A stretch of 64,000 bases of DNA, taken from Acorus gramineus (Eukaryota > Streptophyta > Magnoliopsida > Acorales > Acoraceae). The first letter of the stretch is position 1; the number at the start of each line of letters is the position of its first letter. Both the position numbers and the translations under genes were made by a program. The notes under the pieces were generated by a model that saw only the letters and a program-made list of their open reading frames with translations, searched no databases and was not told where the DNA came from. The stretch spans positions 4,945,427 to 5,009,426 of the forward strand of contig JAUJYN010000013.1 of assembly GCA_030737835.1 (NCBI GenBank), written 5' to 3'. Below, piece after piece: positions 48,175-60,375 of this stretch.

Positions 48175-48515
48175 GAATTTTGCAGATCAGCCACAAGGTT
48201 CTATCTGTTTCATAATCACACCCCTATCTGTGTTATAAACAGGTCCCTGATATTTATACCCAGGTCCCTAACAAAAATCGGCAATTTTGTCTTTTCTGGA
48301 ATATTTTCAGATCAGCCCCCAGGACCTATAGTTTCACAATCGGACCCCTATATATTTATACCCAGGTCCCTGACAAAAATCGGCTAATTTTATTTTTGGT
48401 CTATTTGTAGTTTGACCCCCATATTCTATCAGTTTCATAATCAGACCCCTTTCTGTGTTACAAACAGATCCCTAATCCAGATTTTCATATTTATAACCAG
48501 GTCCTTCATCTCAAA
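48175..48515 (+). repeat. Imperfect tandem repeat, about three units
   Basis: Units of roughly 100-125 bases share CAGATCAGCC or TAGTTTGACC starts, TTTCATAATC.GACCCCT, CCCAGGTCCCT and ACAAAAATCGGC. The third unit is partial. It ends just before the retroposon insertion at 48541. Confidence 0.65.
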
Positions 48516-48540
48516 ACTTGACTTCTTAAACTTCAAATTT

Positions 48541-48637
48541 CTGTGGGACCGGGATAAACAGGCGGATATAGTCTTCCCAGCTCGACCGTAAGATTAGCCA
48601 CGCGGGGTCCCTCCGATATCAAAAAAAAAAAAAAACA
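48541..48637 (+). mobile_element. Short retroposon fragment with poly(A) and perfect 22-bp target duplication
   Basis: A 97-base insert starting CTGTGGGACCGGGATAA and ending CCGATATC plus a 15-base A-run is flanked by identical 22-base copies, beginning TGACTTCTTAAAC, at 48519-48540 and 48638-48659. The A-tail and long duplication show L1-type target-primed insertion. No A or B box is visible, so it is a 5'-truncated LINE or SINE tail. Confidence 0.85.
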
Positions 48638-48659
48638 TGACTTCTTAAACTTCAAATTT

Positions 48660-49482
48660 TATGAAATTTCATCCAATACATTTAATAAATACTGAAAATT
48701 ACAAAATAAATCGAATGCATTACAACCCATTAAGTTATTGATGGAAGTCTTGCTTTTGAATTTAAAATTTGTTCTGTCTTTTGTTTTTGGATTAATTTTA
48801 GATCTATAAATCTCACTGTTTCTTTGAATGTGAAAATAAATACTCTTCTCTTTTTTTGGTAATTTTATTATTGATTAGATTTTTTATTATTGAGTAGAGC
48901 GTTGGAAGTTTGGACTTTGGTATGATGGTATGTCCCTCCTTCTCACAGATACCCAAATATTATATCTGCCAAGTTTAATTTGATATTTTGATATGTTTTG
49001 TTTATCTCGGATTGTTGTTAGTGACTAAAGTTTTCTTTTTGAGTGGGGTGTGTAGTTTTGGTTAAATTGATTTCTTTATGGAAGAAATCGAGCTTTTGAA
49101 TTTGAATTTTTTTTTTTTTGTTTGTTTCTTGATTGATTTTGTGATAAAATTACAATATCACTTGGTTTCATTTATTTGGCTTACAATGATTTTTTAAACA
49201 CACGCATTTACGCGTGTATTTAACTTGTATATAATAACATCCCGGATAGGCATGCTGCCTTATCCAATTAATTTACAACAATTTCAAATCATTTAGAAGT
49301 CTTTTTTTTTTCTTACATCGTGCTTAAAATTAATTTATAAAATAATTAATTTAGTCACCCATGGTTCCAATGGATCATAAACAATGAGTTTACATGCTGT
49401 TTATATATAACACATATATACAGTTTGTGCACTGGAGATATTTATTTTTGGACTGTAGAGTACTTAATTCTTGGGCGTGCAC
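48660..49482. other. Non-coding AT-rich stretch
   Basis: This holds runs of T and low-complexity AT sequence. I see no gene, element ends or RNA signals. Confidence 0.45.
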
Positions 49483-49598
49483 TTTTTTTTTTTCGAAAAA
49501 AAGGTAGACTTTGCTACCTCCGATTTCATTAATGATTTCTAGTTACAAAATTCGAAGGGGGAAAGAAAGATAGGGGATCAAGATTTGGACGTACACTT
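49483..49598 (-). mobile_element. L1-type LINE 3' end (fragment)
   Basis: On the minus strand it reads TTAATGAAATCGGAGGTAGC and ends in a CTTTTTTT/AAAA tail, the usual form of plant L1 3' ends. Flanks GCGTGCACT and GACGTACACT look like an aged target duplication. Only the last ~115 bases are present. Confidence 0.6.
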
Positions 49599-50355
49599 GT
49601 TAATTTCAATGAATTAGCTTTAGGATTTGATTTTGTGGTTTATGGTCCTGTGTCATCATCGTTTTATACTAGTATCAGTTTGGGGCTAAATTTGGAATAA
49701 GAATAGGAATTTTGATATACATGAACTTATATTTTTGTTTGGACAAAATCAAAATAATGAATCTTGTAAAAAACAGTATGCTCTAGTCAATTGTGGGCGC
49801 CATTTTTCTGGGCCCCTAACTATGCTCCATGTGTCCGCGATCCAAGACCTGATTAACAAATGTCCATGATCCGAATCACCACAATTCGTGAATCTAGCCC
49901 GTCATATCTGACAAACAAAAAAATATAAAGTCAAATTTAGAGAATCAAATCCCAACTAAAAATACGATTATTCTATTATCAATGCAGATATTTTAGAATC
50001 TCATGCAAATCTTTTATTATATATTTGAATTTGGAATTATCATTGACTGATTTCTAAATTCCAACAATACATATTTTTAATTATGGACCATCATTGAGGA
50101 TTTCTAAAAATCTTAGCAACATATATATTAGATTTAAAGTTATCAATAATTGATTCTCAAATCCCAACAATATATGTTAGATTTGAAAACATCATTAATT
50201 GATTTCGTAAATCCAAGACAAAATATGTATATTTCATAATCATCTAAATCAGGAATCTCTCCCATCCGTTCGATGGGAGAGAGATCCACCATTGATTCTA
50301 GGGCACCCTACAAAGTACTATAAATAGATAATCAATTCTCCATAGAAAGGGGAGG
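49599..50355. other. Non-coding AT-rich stretch
   Basis: Phrases such as GATTTCTAAA..CCAACAATATAT repeat loosely between 49980 and 50210. An 11-base perfect hairpin stem (TCTCTCCCATC with GATGGGAGAGA) lies at 50256-50282. No gene is visible. Confidence 0.45.
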
Positions 50356-50670
50356 AAAATTTTTTTCGACTAGACCCCTAGCACATGACCACTTCCGGTG
50401 CGAAATCCCACTACAAAAAAAAAGGAACTACGTGTGACTTGATCCCTAAACAAGGGCACGTAGGCAGCTTGAGAAGGGACATCAGATTCAGTCCATACAA
50501 AAAATCTCTTCAATCGGTCCACCGTGGACTGTACTCGAGTCTCCTGCAGGTCACCCCCATCCTGTTTTCATGACGCTCGAGGAGGAGGATCGCCGGCAAC
50601 CTGACAGTAACCATCGGAGGAGACAGAGCGGACGAACACGACTATTTGAACCCGATACGTCGATTTTCGC
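50356..50670 (+). mobile_element. Possible LTR-retrotransposon remnant
   Basis: GGAACTACGTGTGACTTGAT followed 30 bases later by CACGTAGGCAGC is a phrase I associate with the LTRs of some plant retrotransposons. The stretch is richer in GC than its surroundings. No ends or genes can be defined, so this is tentative. Confidence 0.35.
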
Positions 50671-51022
50671 CCCTCCACCAATATATCAAAATAATAATTA
50701 ACCAGGTTAATCAATTAACTTATATAACTTTTATCCCAATATGCGCTAGCCAAACCGACATGGTGACGGCAGAGAAATTGACAATGTTCTAATAAATCCT
50801 ATTTATAGTCCTATTTGTGTATATATAATCAAACATGTTACAAAAAGTATTGGCTAATTTGAAAATACATTTATAGTGGTTTTTTATTTTATAAAAATTT
50901 AAAAGCACAAATACATTTCCAAACAGATACTTTTTAGTTATAAAGTTTGTTTTAGGGTTTATTACAAAAATTATACTTTTGAAAAACAAAAAGTGTTAGG
51001 GTGATTGAATTTTATTAACTTA

Positions 51023-51675
51023 TTTTTTAAAGGGGAAAATGCATATAGCCCCCTACAAGTTCGCTAATATCCATTCCTCCGCTTGTTTTTTTTTTAAATC
51101 CATATAACCCCCAAATTATTCGGGTTATATTGATATACCCCCTTGCCATTAACACTTTGAAACTATGGGGTAGTTAGCTTAATTACACAAGGTTAAATTA
51201 CTTTTTTACCTTCGTCACTTTCACCCACACCTAAAGAAAATATGCATATTAACCCCTCAATTTTTTAAAATTCATATAACTGAGGCCCTTGAGTTAGTTT
51301 TCTATCAAATTTTAAGAAATATTCTGGTATATTCCATCCATCTAATTGTGCTATAACTACAAGTTTTAACTGGATAACGATAGGGGGTGATATGAATTAA
51401 ATGCGTAATTTCAGAGGATTATATTGATATTAAAAAAAATGAGAGATCAATATGTATATTCACAATCTTTTAAGGGGTTATATGAATATATATTTTTGAG
51501 ATGACATTAAGTAACTAAATATTTCATGAATATTCTTATTAAATTGAAAAAAATTTAACTCAAAATTTTTTTACTTTTAACTAGGGAAATTTTTATGGAG
51601 TTATAAGGATTTTCATAAACAAAATAAAAGAAATATGGATATTAACAAATATATGCATATTTTCCTTTCTAAAAA
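51023..51675. mobile_element. Third fold-back-like element
   Basis: The left end AAAGGGGAAAATGCATATA and the right end TATGCATATTTTCCTTTCT pair as inverted repeats. Inside are CATATAACCCCC and GGGTTATATTGATA words like those of the hairpin MITE at 12327. It is non-coding. Confidence 0.5.
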
Positions 51676-52671
51676 GTAAGCTTTCCAAAACTCAAAACTG
51701 TTTTCGAGAGGAGACAATTTGTTTGTGAATCTGTGATTGTACATGGTTGAACTCTGGTCAAAGACCACTTGACCTAACAAACGAAGAAAAGGACCGCGTT
51801 CTTTTTAAAAAGCGTGTCGAGCATAGGTTCGATTCTTATTATATTATTAATTATATTAAAGAAGATTATGAAGTACAAGACTCCCTGGCACAATCTCTTC
51901 CTCCATTTAATTTATTTGAAATGTTTGGATATAAACTCGAATTGTTCTTAAATTTATGACTATTTTAAAAACAGATAAAGGGATCGTTTGGTTCGACGAA
52001 AAATTAAATTTAAGTCATGATTTATAAGTTCAGATTATATAAGTTTTGATAAGTTTTAATCCGTTCAGAAGAAAAAAGTATTTGGTTCAATGAAAATTAT
52101 AAGCACTTATGAAAATAAATGTGTTTGGTTCAGTACTAAAAAGTAGGGCTTATACTAAGGTTGTTTTGGTCCATTTAATAATTGTTGAATATAATTTGAT
52201 GTTTGGTTGAAAACTTGATTATTTGCTTATTTTTCTATTTACTAAAAAACGATACTTTGATATATGTCTATTTAATAAATTATGAGATACTGCACTTTGA
52301 CGACTTGTTAGAACCTGATACAAGCTTATAGAGATTTAAAAAAAAATAATAATAATCGCATACCTATTGAAATTGTGAGACAAGTTTCACATAATAGTGG
52401 CAAAGCTGCATATCATGTCATGCTACACAATATAAATACAAGAGAATATTACAACATTTTATGATTCAAAAAAAAAAAAATTTCTAAATCATCAAGCATG
52501 AGACCATATACACAATTATAGTACTAGAGCTGCATATATTTTCATGCTACGATAGATAAATACATGAGAATGTTACAATCCTTCTCAAATAAAAAAAAAA
52601 GAGTTTTTGAGCATTTAATATTTACATTACAGTGTTGGTTTCATAATCCAACTTCTACAGTCATTTGATGA

Positions 52672-53089
52672 TCAGGAGTACAAGAAAAAAAAAGATACAA
52701 ACACCATCAATATAATACATAAGCATGAGCAGCATCCAAAGATGAGTAACCCTGTGGGGCGTGCAACTGCGGCGGCCTTCTCCACCTTCTTTTGAACTGG
52801 CACCGGAATTTGATCGGGTCCGTGCGCCCGACACAATTCATCAACCCACATGAAGCATTGTGGGTGTTCCTGATTACATGAATGACAACAAATCAATAAA
52901 ATGATATCATTACACAGTTTATAGGGATATAGAAATAGCAATTCATCATGGTTTACACTGTCTATGACTTACCACTCTAGCTGGGCACCTCAAAAACCAT
53001 CGACCACAGTTTTTTGAAGTCCTCGCCATCAAGAGGACTGTCGGCCCACGTCCACAGGCGCACTGAATCTCTGAATCCTCTGTCTTCAT
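52672..53089 (-). CDS. GRF-type zinc-finger protein with C-terminal membrane helix
   Basis: Two exons (53089-52973 and 52869-52672) join in phase 0 across a 103-base intron with donor GTAAGT and acceptor AATCAG, giving 104 residues. The GRF pattern is clear: Cys10-x-Cys12-Gly, TSKNCGRWF, Cys35, then CFMWVDE with Cys44 and Trp47. Residues 51-78 are charged, and 79-102 form a hydrophobic helix (GLLIFGCCSCLC onward). GRF fingers bind nucleic acid in other proteins; a membrane-anchored form of this size is common in plant genomes, often near transposons. It sits between the transposase and the left end of the Harbinger element. Whether it serves the element is unknown. The frame is intact although the neighbouring transposase is not. 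Confidence 0.78.
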
Positions 53090-53136
53090 GCTATCAAAAT
53101 ATTACATAATTATACAAGACTGTTACAATATTAATA

Positions 53137-54146
53137 TTACAAGGGGGATGCATGGAGTGAGAAATCCTCTGAATCCTCCCTATTTTGAGGTCCTGTGCCA
53201 CCCCTATAATCATCCAACCAGTACCTCACGTTCCGATACGGTATGAGAAATCCCCTATTGTTACTGTACCCTGCATCCGCTAGATAATATTTTCCCGGAG
53301 GTGGCATTGGAAACTTCCTTGAAGGGCCTCGGATGCATTCTGATAGGATATGGGAATCGTGCGCCGTTCCTTCCCAACCGGCCTCAACATAGGTGAACTG
53401 CATGTCGAAGGAGCAGATAGCAAGAACATTCTGCATGCAATCCCCTTTGCGCCCCCGGAATGGCATTTGGTTCTCTGTCTCTATGATCGCGTGGACAAGG
53501 GTTCCATCTGTTGCCCCAACGCAATCCTATAGTTCCAATGTTTGAAAACCCATATCTTATTAAAAAGTCTTGTTAAGTTAAGGAGATATAATACCACTGC
53601 ATTCATGACCGAAATTTTAGTTACCTTGAACGCTGGAAAAAATCGATGACTGTTTAATATTCGGTTGGGTGTCATTGAGAAATCAGGTGGTTCGATAACC
53701 AATTGGCTCAATTTCAAGCATGCTGAAAGAACATCACTAAAATGTCTGGATATGGTCTCCCCACTGTGTTGGAATCGGTCATGGCAATATCTATTTGTTG
53801 AATTGTGTTCAACAATTGTGAGAAATATAGCTAATTGTTCTTCGATTAACATGTTCCTTGTGTCCTCCAACCAACCTTCCTTCCGGAAAAGATCCGCCAA
53901 TCGTATGAACACATGTTGATCCATGCGAAATAATTCTTGACATGGGCATTCGTGGCCACTCAATATTCCATCAACATAATCACGACCACTCAGAACCCCG
54001 TCACGCACTGCTCTTTGCACTATATGTCGGCCGTACTTGTGATGTATGTAATACACAAAGAGGAGGAACATGAGGATATTCTGTGGAGTCCACATTCCTA
54101 TTAACATTGGAAAATGCAATCCACAAACATAATCATTACGTAACAT
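53137..54146 (-). pseudogene. Harbinger DDE transposase, copy 2 (C-terminus deleted)
   Basis: Exon 1 (54146-53625) and exon 2 (from 53526) match copy 1. Here exon 2 runs on without inversion through DCVGATDGT (first Asp), FRGRKGDCMQNVLA, AGWEGTAHDS and ADAGYSN (second Asp). After TGPQNRE it leaves the family and ends in a dozen unrelated residues. The catalytic Glu and C-terminal tail are gone, removed by a deletion reaching the zinc-finger gene, with a short filler resembling nearby GGATTCAGAG sequence. The protein could not catalyse transposition. Confidence 0.82.
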
Positions 54147-54501
54147 AAATAGTTGCTACATTAGCAGAAACAAACATTGCTCACAAGCCACCAACACATC
54201 ATCATTCATAATCCCTAGCACATCATCATGCATCATACCAAACCCAACCACATGCAGCCCACACATAAACCAGAGAAAAGTCGCATCAACATCCACATTC
54301 ATAATACATATACCTAACAAGTTCAAATCACAGCAAACATAGGATGCTGAAGGTTCCATACCAGCATCAATACATAATAGTGGAGTCCTATTAAATTCTT
54401 AACAAGCAAACATAGGAGGAAGTTCATAACATAAACAAACATAAATACTTAGGACATAGTTCAAATCCAACCAAACATCACTGAACAAGTATCCGAATAC
54501 T

Positions 54502-55438
54502 CTATCCATTGAAATGCGCCTGCACCAACATAGCCCTTGAAGTTGGATCAAGCTCCAGCATCCAAAGCCGTCGATTCTTGGGAATGTTGATGAATTTAAG
54601 AGCGTTTATGTAGAGGGAGGTACCAAGCACAAACGAAGGGGTCTCACGGAGGGATGCGTAACATTCATCAACTATGGGTACTATATTTGTCAGAATTGGT
54701 GCTTGACTATTGGCGGACATGACAATCTTATCTAGCACCCCATCAATCTTATCCACAATGGTATCCTCACTGTTCCTCCTACGTCTACTGGGACGCGGAC
54801 GTTTGCATCGAACGTCCGACATGCGTTCCTCGTAGTTTGACTCAGTTTGGACAGGGTCAGGTTCACCCTGTTCTTCAGGATCCGGTGGTGGACTTGGAGT
54901 TGCTGTATTCAATGTTGGGTTAAGGGACGTGGATCTGTGATCATCAAGAGCATGGTCAACATCAGCAGAACCAAATCTGTGATCCCCCGTAGCCTTGACC
55001 CCCCCAAACAATTGTTCCATCATCGGCATATGGAAGAGGTTTGTATCGAAACTGTTTTGCATCGGGATAAGCCTGTAATTCAAATAATGCTTTAGCAATT
55101 ATGAACAATTCAATAGATTATACCTTAATGTGCTCATCCCATCTCTCCTGATCCATCTGGACTATTTGCCCAGGGGAAACCTCTCCTATGCTAGTCAAGG
55201 AAATCAATCTCTTCCATGTGTTCCATTGTTTCCTCAACATGTCCCAATAATTCTTGAATTGTTTCTGTTCGTAATTGACCAAGTTCCTTTGATTAAATTC
55301 TTCCCTCACCTTCTTCCATGCCGATGTTTTCAGGTTAGCGCCTGGGTGACCCCCTACCTTAACTTGTTCTAAGCCAAGATCAATAAACATTTTTTTCATC
55401 TCCGGACTCCATGCAGCCCTCCCACGGCTTGATTCCAT
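54502..55438 (-). pseudogene. Harbinger Myb/SANT-like protein gene (copy 2)
   Basis: Exon 1 (55438-55124) and exon 2 (55072-54502) match copy 1 closely. The Myb/SANT-like region differs by a few residues (WDMLRKQWNTWKRL). The intron is 26-27 bases shorter. The same frame conflict after KPLPYA is present, so the shared lesion is ancestral. The C-terminal half is open and conserved, with a basic RRRRN cluster. Confidence 0.73.
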
Positions 55439-57441
55439 TAGCTACCATGAAAATGAGGGTGGATACATGTGAGACAAGGGATTTAAGTTACTTGATCATG
55501 TGGTTCAATGGTGGCAATGAAAAAAATAAACCATGTAATAAACTTGTTTTGTAGGAACAAATTAAAAAAAAAAAGCCAAAGATGCACAAAATCAAACACA
55601 AAAAAGCCCTTCAAAATCAGGATTTCCAATCCCTTGAAAACAAGCCTCATCAGGTCCTACTCTCTGTCACTCCACAATCAAATCATCCAGCCAAAGAATT
55701 ATTTCCCTAAAAAAGAGAAAAACAACAAGTCATTCAAAACCCTCTCTAATGGGGCTTCCTTAAATTCTCTGGACATCATCATTGTTTCACCACTCAACAG
55801 AGTAATCTATCCACCTATTCTCAGCTTTCCATAAAAGGCCTAGTTTTTTCTGAAACTTTTCAACTAAGGTCTATTCAATCTAAGGATTGCTTTTCACTAG
55901 GTCTCTCATTTCATTCCAAATTTAGTTCTGTTCAATACAAGAGAGCAGCCACTTCTGCGGAAATTACAACAACAGTGCATTAGAGGCAATATCCCAACAA
56001 AATGCTTTAAATAATACAAGGCCGCCTTCATTTCCAATTCTGCGGACAGCTAGCACATAGTAAAAAAACAGACCAGTTTTAAGTGGGGGCAGATCCCATT
56101 TGTGTAGATAAAAATGAAGCAGATTAGAAAAAACCAAGCACCTTTCTCTTTCAGAACAACGAGGTCCAAACAACTCCAAATCACAAGTGGTGAAGAGAAT
56201 ATGAAAGCAACAATGAACAAGAAAGTAATCAGAAAGAAATAAACAAACATGGACAGGTGAAATATGCCACACTAATTGCATTCCAAATCATATCATATGA
56301 GAAAAAAACTAGTCTGTTACATGACTCAACTGTAGGGCTATCCCATTCCCACCTGAATCATCCATAATTAGCACTATTCCAAACAGGTCTATATGAACAA
56401 ACAAAACATTTTTTTTTAATATCTCACTGCAAGTTAAACCCTTCAGGAAGAAGTGTAAGAGAAAGCCAGCCATGCATGATTACCATATTTTTGAGGGTTG
56501 GAGGGTTGTCATTGTTTATGTAGCAGGTATGTTTGTGTATATTTGGATCTTTCATTGTTTTGATGAAAACAATGATGATGATCGTGTACAACTTGTTCAT
56601 GGTTTTATTTAAATAATGACAACAGTGTATATATTACATTCAATAGAATATGAGATAAATCTGAACATACCTATATGTAAAATAAAGTTTACTCTAAACA
56701 GAAGACCGAGACAAAAAGCAGAGTAGTATTTTTAGATTTTGTTCAAAAAAATAAAAAATAGTTGATTGATGAAAAGATGTAAATTTTATTTTTTTGTTAA
56801 AAGACGTTTATTATGAAAACATAGATATATATGTTTTGGGAATTTTGTTTTATAAATTGATTAGATAAATGAATTTTAGTACAAGAATTGACAAGTTTGT
56901 GATTGAAACCAGGGACACAATTTAGCATCATAAAAGTAGAAAAAAACACACATTTCAACCGATGCAACATATACATTCATCTACATTCATCTCCATGAAA
57001 CCCTAAACAGTTTTTCATCAACAGATCTGAGGAAATATCACAAACGGAGGAGATGTGGTGGGTTTTTACCTAGATCGTTGGTTGGGGAGGAGATCCAAAG
57101 AGGAGGAAGCAGATCAGAGAGACTCTTGCCTATTGTTGGAGACGGTGAGAGGGACGATAGAGTGTAAGCTCGCGTTTCGTGAGGAGGATCAGTCGAAGAA
57201 CCATTTAATAAGGAGATCGGCGAAGAACCTTGACGGAGATCGGCGCAGGAGGTGATAGCAGGTCGAAGCTCATCTTTTAGGGTTCGAAGAGGGTTTTTGG
57301 TTCAGCAGACAAATAGCTAGGAGAGAGAAGGGTTGAGAGGTTGAAAGAGGGTTTAAATACCCCATGTAAATTCTAAACATAGATAGGGGCATTAAGGACT
57401 TTTCACAATGCCCAGAAATCACTGAACACTTTATCCGGACA
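55439..57441 (-). promoter_or_regulatory. Harbinger leader and promoter (copy 2)
   Basis: The counterpart of 28016-30023, with a TATTTAAA box at 57359-57352 and a CT-rich leader ending at CTAG|GTAAAA near 57074. It is otherwise non-coding. The two copies differ by scattered substitutions and small indels. Confidence 0.5.
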
Positions 57442-57596
57442 TTTTAAGTAAAGATTTTGGGCTGAAAAAAAGTTGCCCAAAATGACTGAATGAGGTAAAT
57501 AAAAAGGGCTTATTTGACATCCAACCAAACACTCATAAAGCTTATTTTCAGTTTTAAGCTGAATAAGCACTGATAATAAGCTGAACCAAACAGCCC

Positions 57597-59528
57597 TAAA
57601 GTGTACCAGTATAATTAGTGATTTTTTTTTGTTTAGTTGTATTTTTAGTTATTTTTATTAAAAAAAATAATAATGATGTTTTTATTGTTTGGTTAACCAT
57701 GAATAAGTTGTAGATAAAATATAAATAAGGTGTTGATAAAGATTTATAAAAAGTGAAAACATGATTTCACTTGTGGGTCTCATGATATATATGAGGTAAT
57801 GATGGTTGATTTGACAGTGAGATCCTTTCACTGTTTTAAATATCGATATATCGATCTATATATCGATTTTTTTTATTAAATCGATAAATATCATACATAT
57901 ATCAAAGTTTTCGCGAGAAATTGAATTTCTTGACAATTTCTCATGAGAAATTGAATCTGTTTTTTTTTTTTTTTTGGGGGGGGGGGGGGGGCGGCAACAT
58001 AATGTTCTTTGATGTCAATATTTTAATAAATGAATCACATTCACAAAGAAAAAAGAATGAAATTTCATTTAAATTTATGAACATGAGATGTTTGTAATGC
58101 TTTGTAATAATAATAATGAAATTTCCTATATATAATATAATAATAATGATGAAACAACCTATTGTATAATATCATAAATATGTATAGGTTTCTTAGGTTG
58201 TTTGGAATCATTGTTTTAAAATGATTATAATTATTACATATTTATATTACAAATGAGATTTCATTATACATTTATGCTCCCAATTTTTTTTATAATTTAG
58301 ATCTCTGATTTTTCTAAACCTATAAATACCCCACAATATCATTTTTACCTCAAAACTCAATCAATAATACTCATCTATAAATATGTATATTATCTTTCTC
58401 TGTTTCTTTGATATTTTTTTATTTTTTTTCTCATTTTTTTTCATTTTTTTCTATTTCCCAACAAAAAAAATAAAAAACCAAAATCGATATATCGATCGAT
58501 ATTTAGATATATCGATCGATATATCGATTTAGACCCTTTTCGACATATCGATATAATCGATATTTTAAACATTGAATCCCTTTATACTAGTGGAATGGAT
58601 TGAGTAGAATAATACAATACCAGGGAGGGCTTGGAATACAAATACCAGTTTATTCTTATTTATTCTATCATAGTTGTACCAATCTATTCCTTCTAAACAA
58701 ATAGCTTTTTAGGCCTATTCTTCCCCAATTCCTCTACCCAAACAGTCCATTATGTGTTAATTAGGTCAATTATCCACCATATATAAATAGTTGACCGGAG
58801 AGAAAACTTTAAATAATCCCCTATTTCAGATAATCCCAATTTGGGATGTGAGATACTTTTGAGATGTGTGTAAGAGCGTTAAATGAATTTTTTTTAAATA
58901 ACACAAAAATATTTTCATCTATTGACATAAATAAATTTTGATAAACAATTTTAACACATGCACTTTTAGAATAGTTTTCAAGTTTATTTATAATTTATCT
59001 GGACATAAATAATGAGATTTATAATCCTAAAACAAATAATTTTTTTTATTCTCTTTCATTCCTCATTACTTCCTTGTTATACCTCATCCCACATGATCAC
59101 AAGAGATGAAATCCGATTTGTTTGATGTTGGCTTAAATGTTAGAAAGGATTCACATATCAAACATGTAAAATGTCATATGATATTAAGGACTAATGAACT
59201 CTAATAAGATCCAAAGATCACATATATTAAAAATCAAGCTTTGATTAAATGGACATTCAATTTTCATCTATGTAAATCAGATGGAATGATCAAATCACGA
59301 GAACATTGATCTTAAAAAATATATATATATCACATGTCTCATCACGAAGGGCACATGTCATTTTATTAAAAAAAAAATTAAGATTTTTTTACCCATCCGA
59401 TCCGCACACCCAATCAAATGCAACACGTACTATTTTACATACCAACTATTACACCCACCACGAAAGTTCCCTGAACAAACTCCTTCCCGATACACATGAC
59501 TTTTAAAACCTCAGCAGTCCTTACCAAA

Positions 59529-59569
<41 letters not shown>

Positions 59570-59586
59570 GGCATTGGTGTTGTGTG
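57597..59586 (+). promoter_or_regulatory. Upstream region of gene E
   Basis: Nearly identical to 33180-35168. It holds the ATCGAT-ended element at 57832-58571, a T-run then G-run at about 57960-57992, and a CT run at about 59535-59568 just before the gene. An ATG at 59496 is in frame with the gene through the CT run. Confidence 0.5.
57832..58571. repeat. Element with ATCGAT-rich inverted ends (upstream of E)
   Basis: Duplicate of 33415-34156 with the same inverted ends. An extra ATCGAT-type palindrome near 58490-58530 is better preserved here (GATATATCGATCGATATATC). Confidence 0.6.
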
Positions 59587-59588
59587 CC

Positions 59589-60375
59589 ATGTCATCATCC
59601 TCTCCAATGGCCCTTCTCTCCATCCCCATCTCCACCACCCTCATCATATTCTTCTTCTTCTTCACCTCCTCCATCACCCATGCCGTCTCCAACCAGACCT
59701 GCCCACCTCCATCAAAGTGCGGGGACATCAGCATCCAGTACCCCTTCTGGCTAAACTCTTCAACCACCATCACCACTACCAACACCTCCTACTGCGGCTA
59801 CCCTGGCTTTGGTCTCACCTGCAAATCAAACAACGAAAAATACCCAATACTTCACCTCCCCAACGACGATTACTTCGTCACCGCCATAGACTACAAAGCT
59901 CTCAAGGTCACCCTCGTCGACATTGACGCCTACGACCAAACATGTCCCCGACCACGCCACAACCTCACCTTCGACGACTCCCTGAATTTCTTCCGAAACA
60001 CCCCCAATGATCTGAACCTTGCTTTCTTATTTAATTGCGACACCCCCTCCATCCCAATAGGCTTCAAACTCAATCCTCTCTCTTGCCTGCCAAACTCGTA
60101 TGTCATCGCAGATGACCTCTTGGAAACAGATTGGTACTCCTTTTGCAAAGAGGCCTTGATGTTGCCGGCGTTAAACGACTCTGGGTATTTGTCGGATCTG
60201 CAAAATAATTTTGGGCACGTGTTGAATCTGGGGTTTGAGCTGAATTGGGTGTCCGATCGAAATTGCGGGGCGTGCGAGAAAAGCGACGGGTCGTGTTTTT
60301 ACGACAAAAACAATCAGGGGATCAAATTCGCGGGTTGTTTATGCGGCGATGATTTACAAGGACACAATTGCAGAG
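59589..60375 (+). CDS. Gene E: LRK10L-like receptor kinase, ectodomain exon (partial)
   Basis: First exon of a type I receptor closely related to gene C, ending at the same phase-1 donor (GTACAA). Signal peptide, CGDISIQYPFWL, YCGYPGFGL, LPALNDSGY, CGACEKSDGSC and GCLCGDD are all present, and the frame is intact. It is one residue shorter than C (CDTPSIP). The middle part differs from C in a dozen residues (YFVTAIDYKALKV, RNTPND), the most variable stretch among copies. The start was set at the ATG equivalent to that of gene C; an in-frame ATG at 59607 matches MALLS, and another at 59496 would add 31 residues. Exons 2 and 3 would lie just beyond the right edge, near 64340 if intron 1 has the length seen in C. 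Confidence 0.83.

Larger units (their letters stand above)
51979..57596 (-). mobile_element. PIF/Harbinger element copy 2 (5.6 kb, internally deleted)
   Basis: The left end AGGGATCGTTTGGTTC and the right end GAACCAAACAGCCC are imperfect inverted repeats with TAA outside each (51976-51978 and 57597-57599), the expected target site. Three genes lie on the minus strand: Myb-like (55438-54502), transposase (54146-53137) and a GRF zinc-finger gene (53089-52672). The transposase has lost its C-terminal half, so the copy is non-autonomous now. Positions 52330-52640 hold two loosely repeated ~115-base blocks. Confidence 0.7.

Noticed and set aside
51715-51960. GGTTCGATTC box and a 70-codon frame
   Set aside because: It looks like a pol III B box, but no matching A box or tRNA cloverleaf can be drawn, and the frame has no recognised domain.
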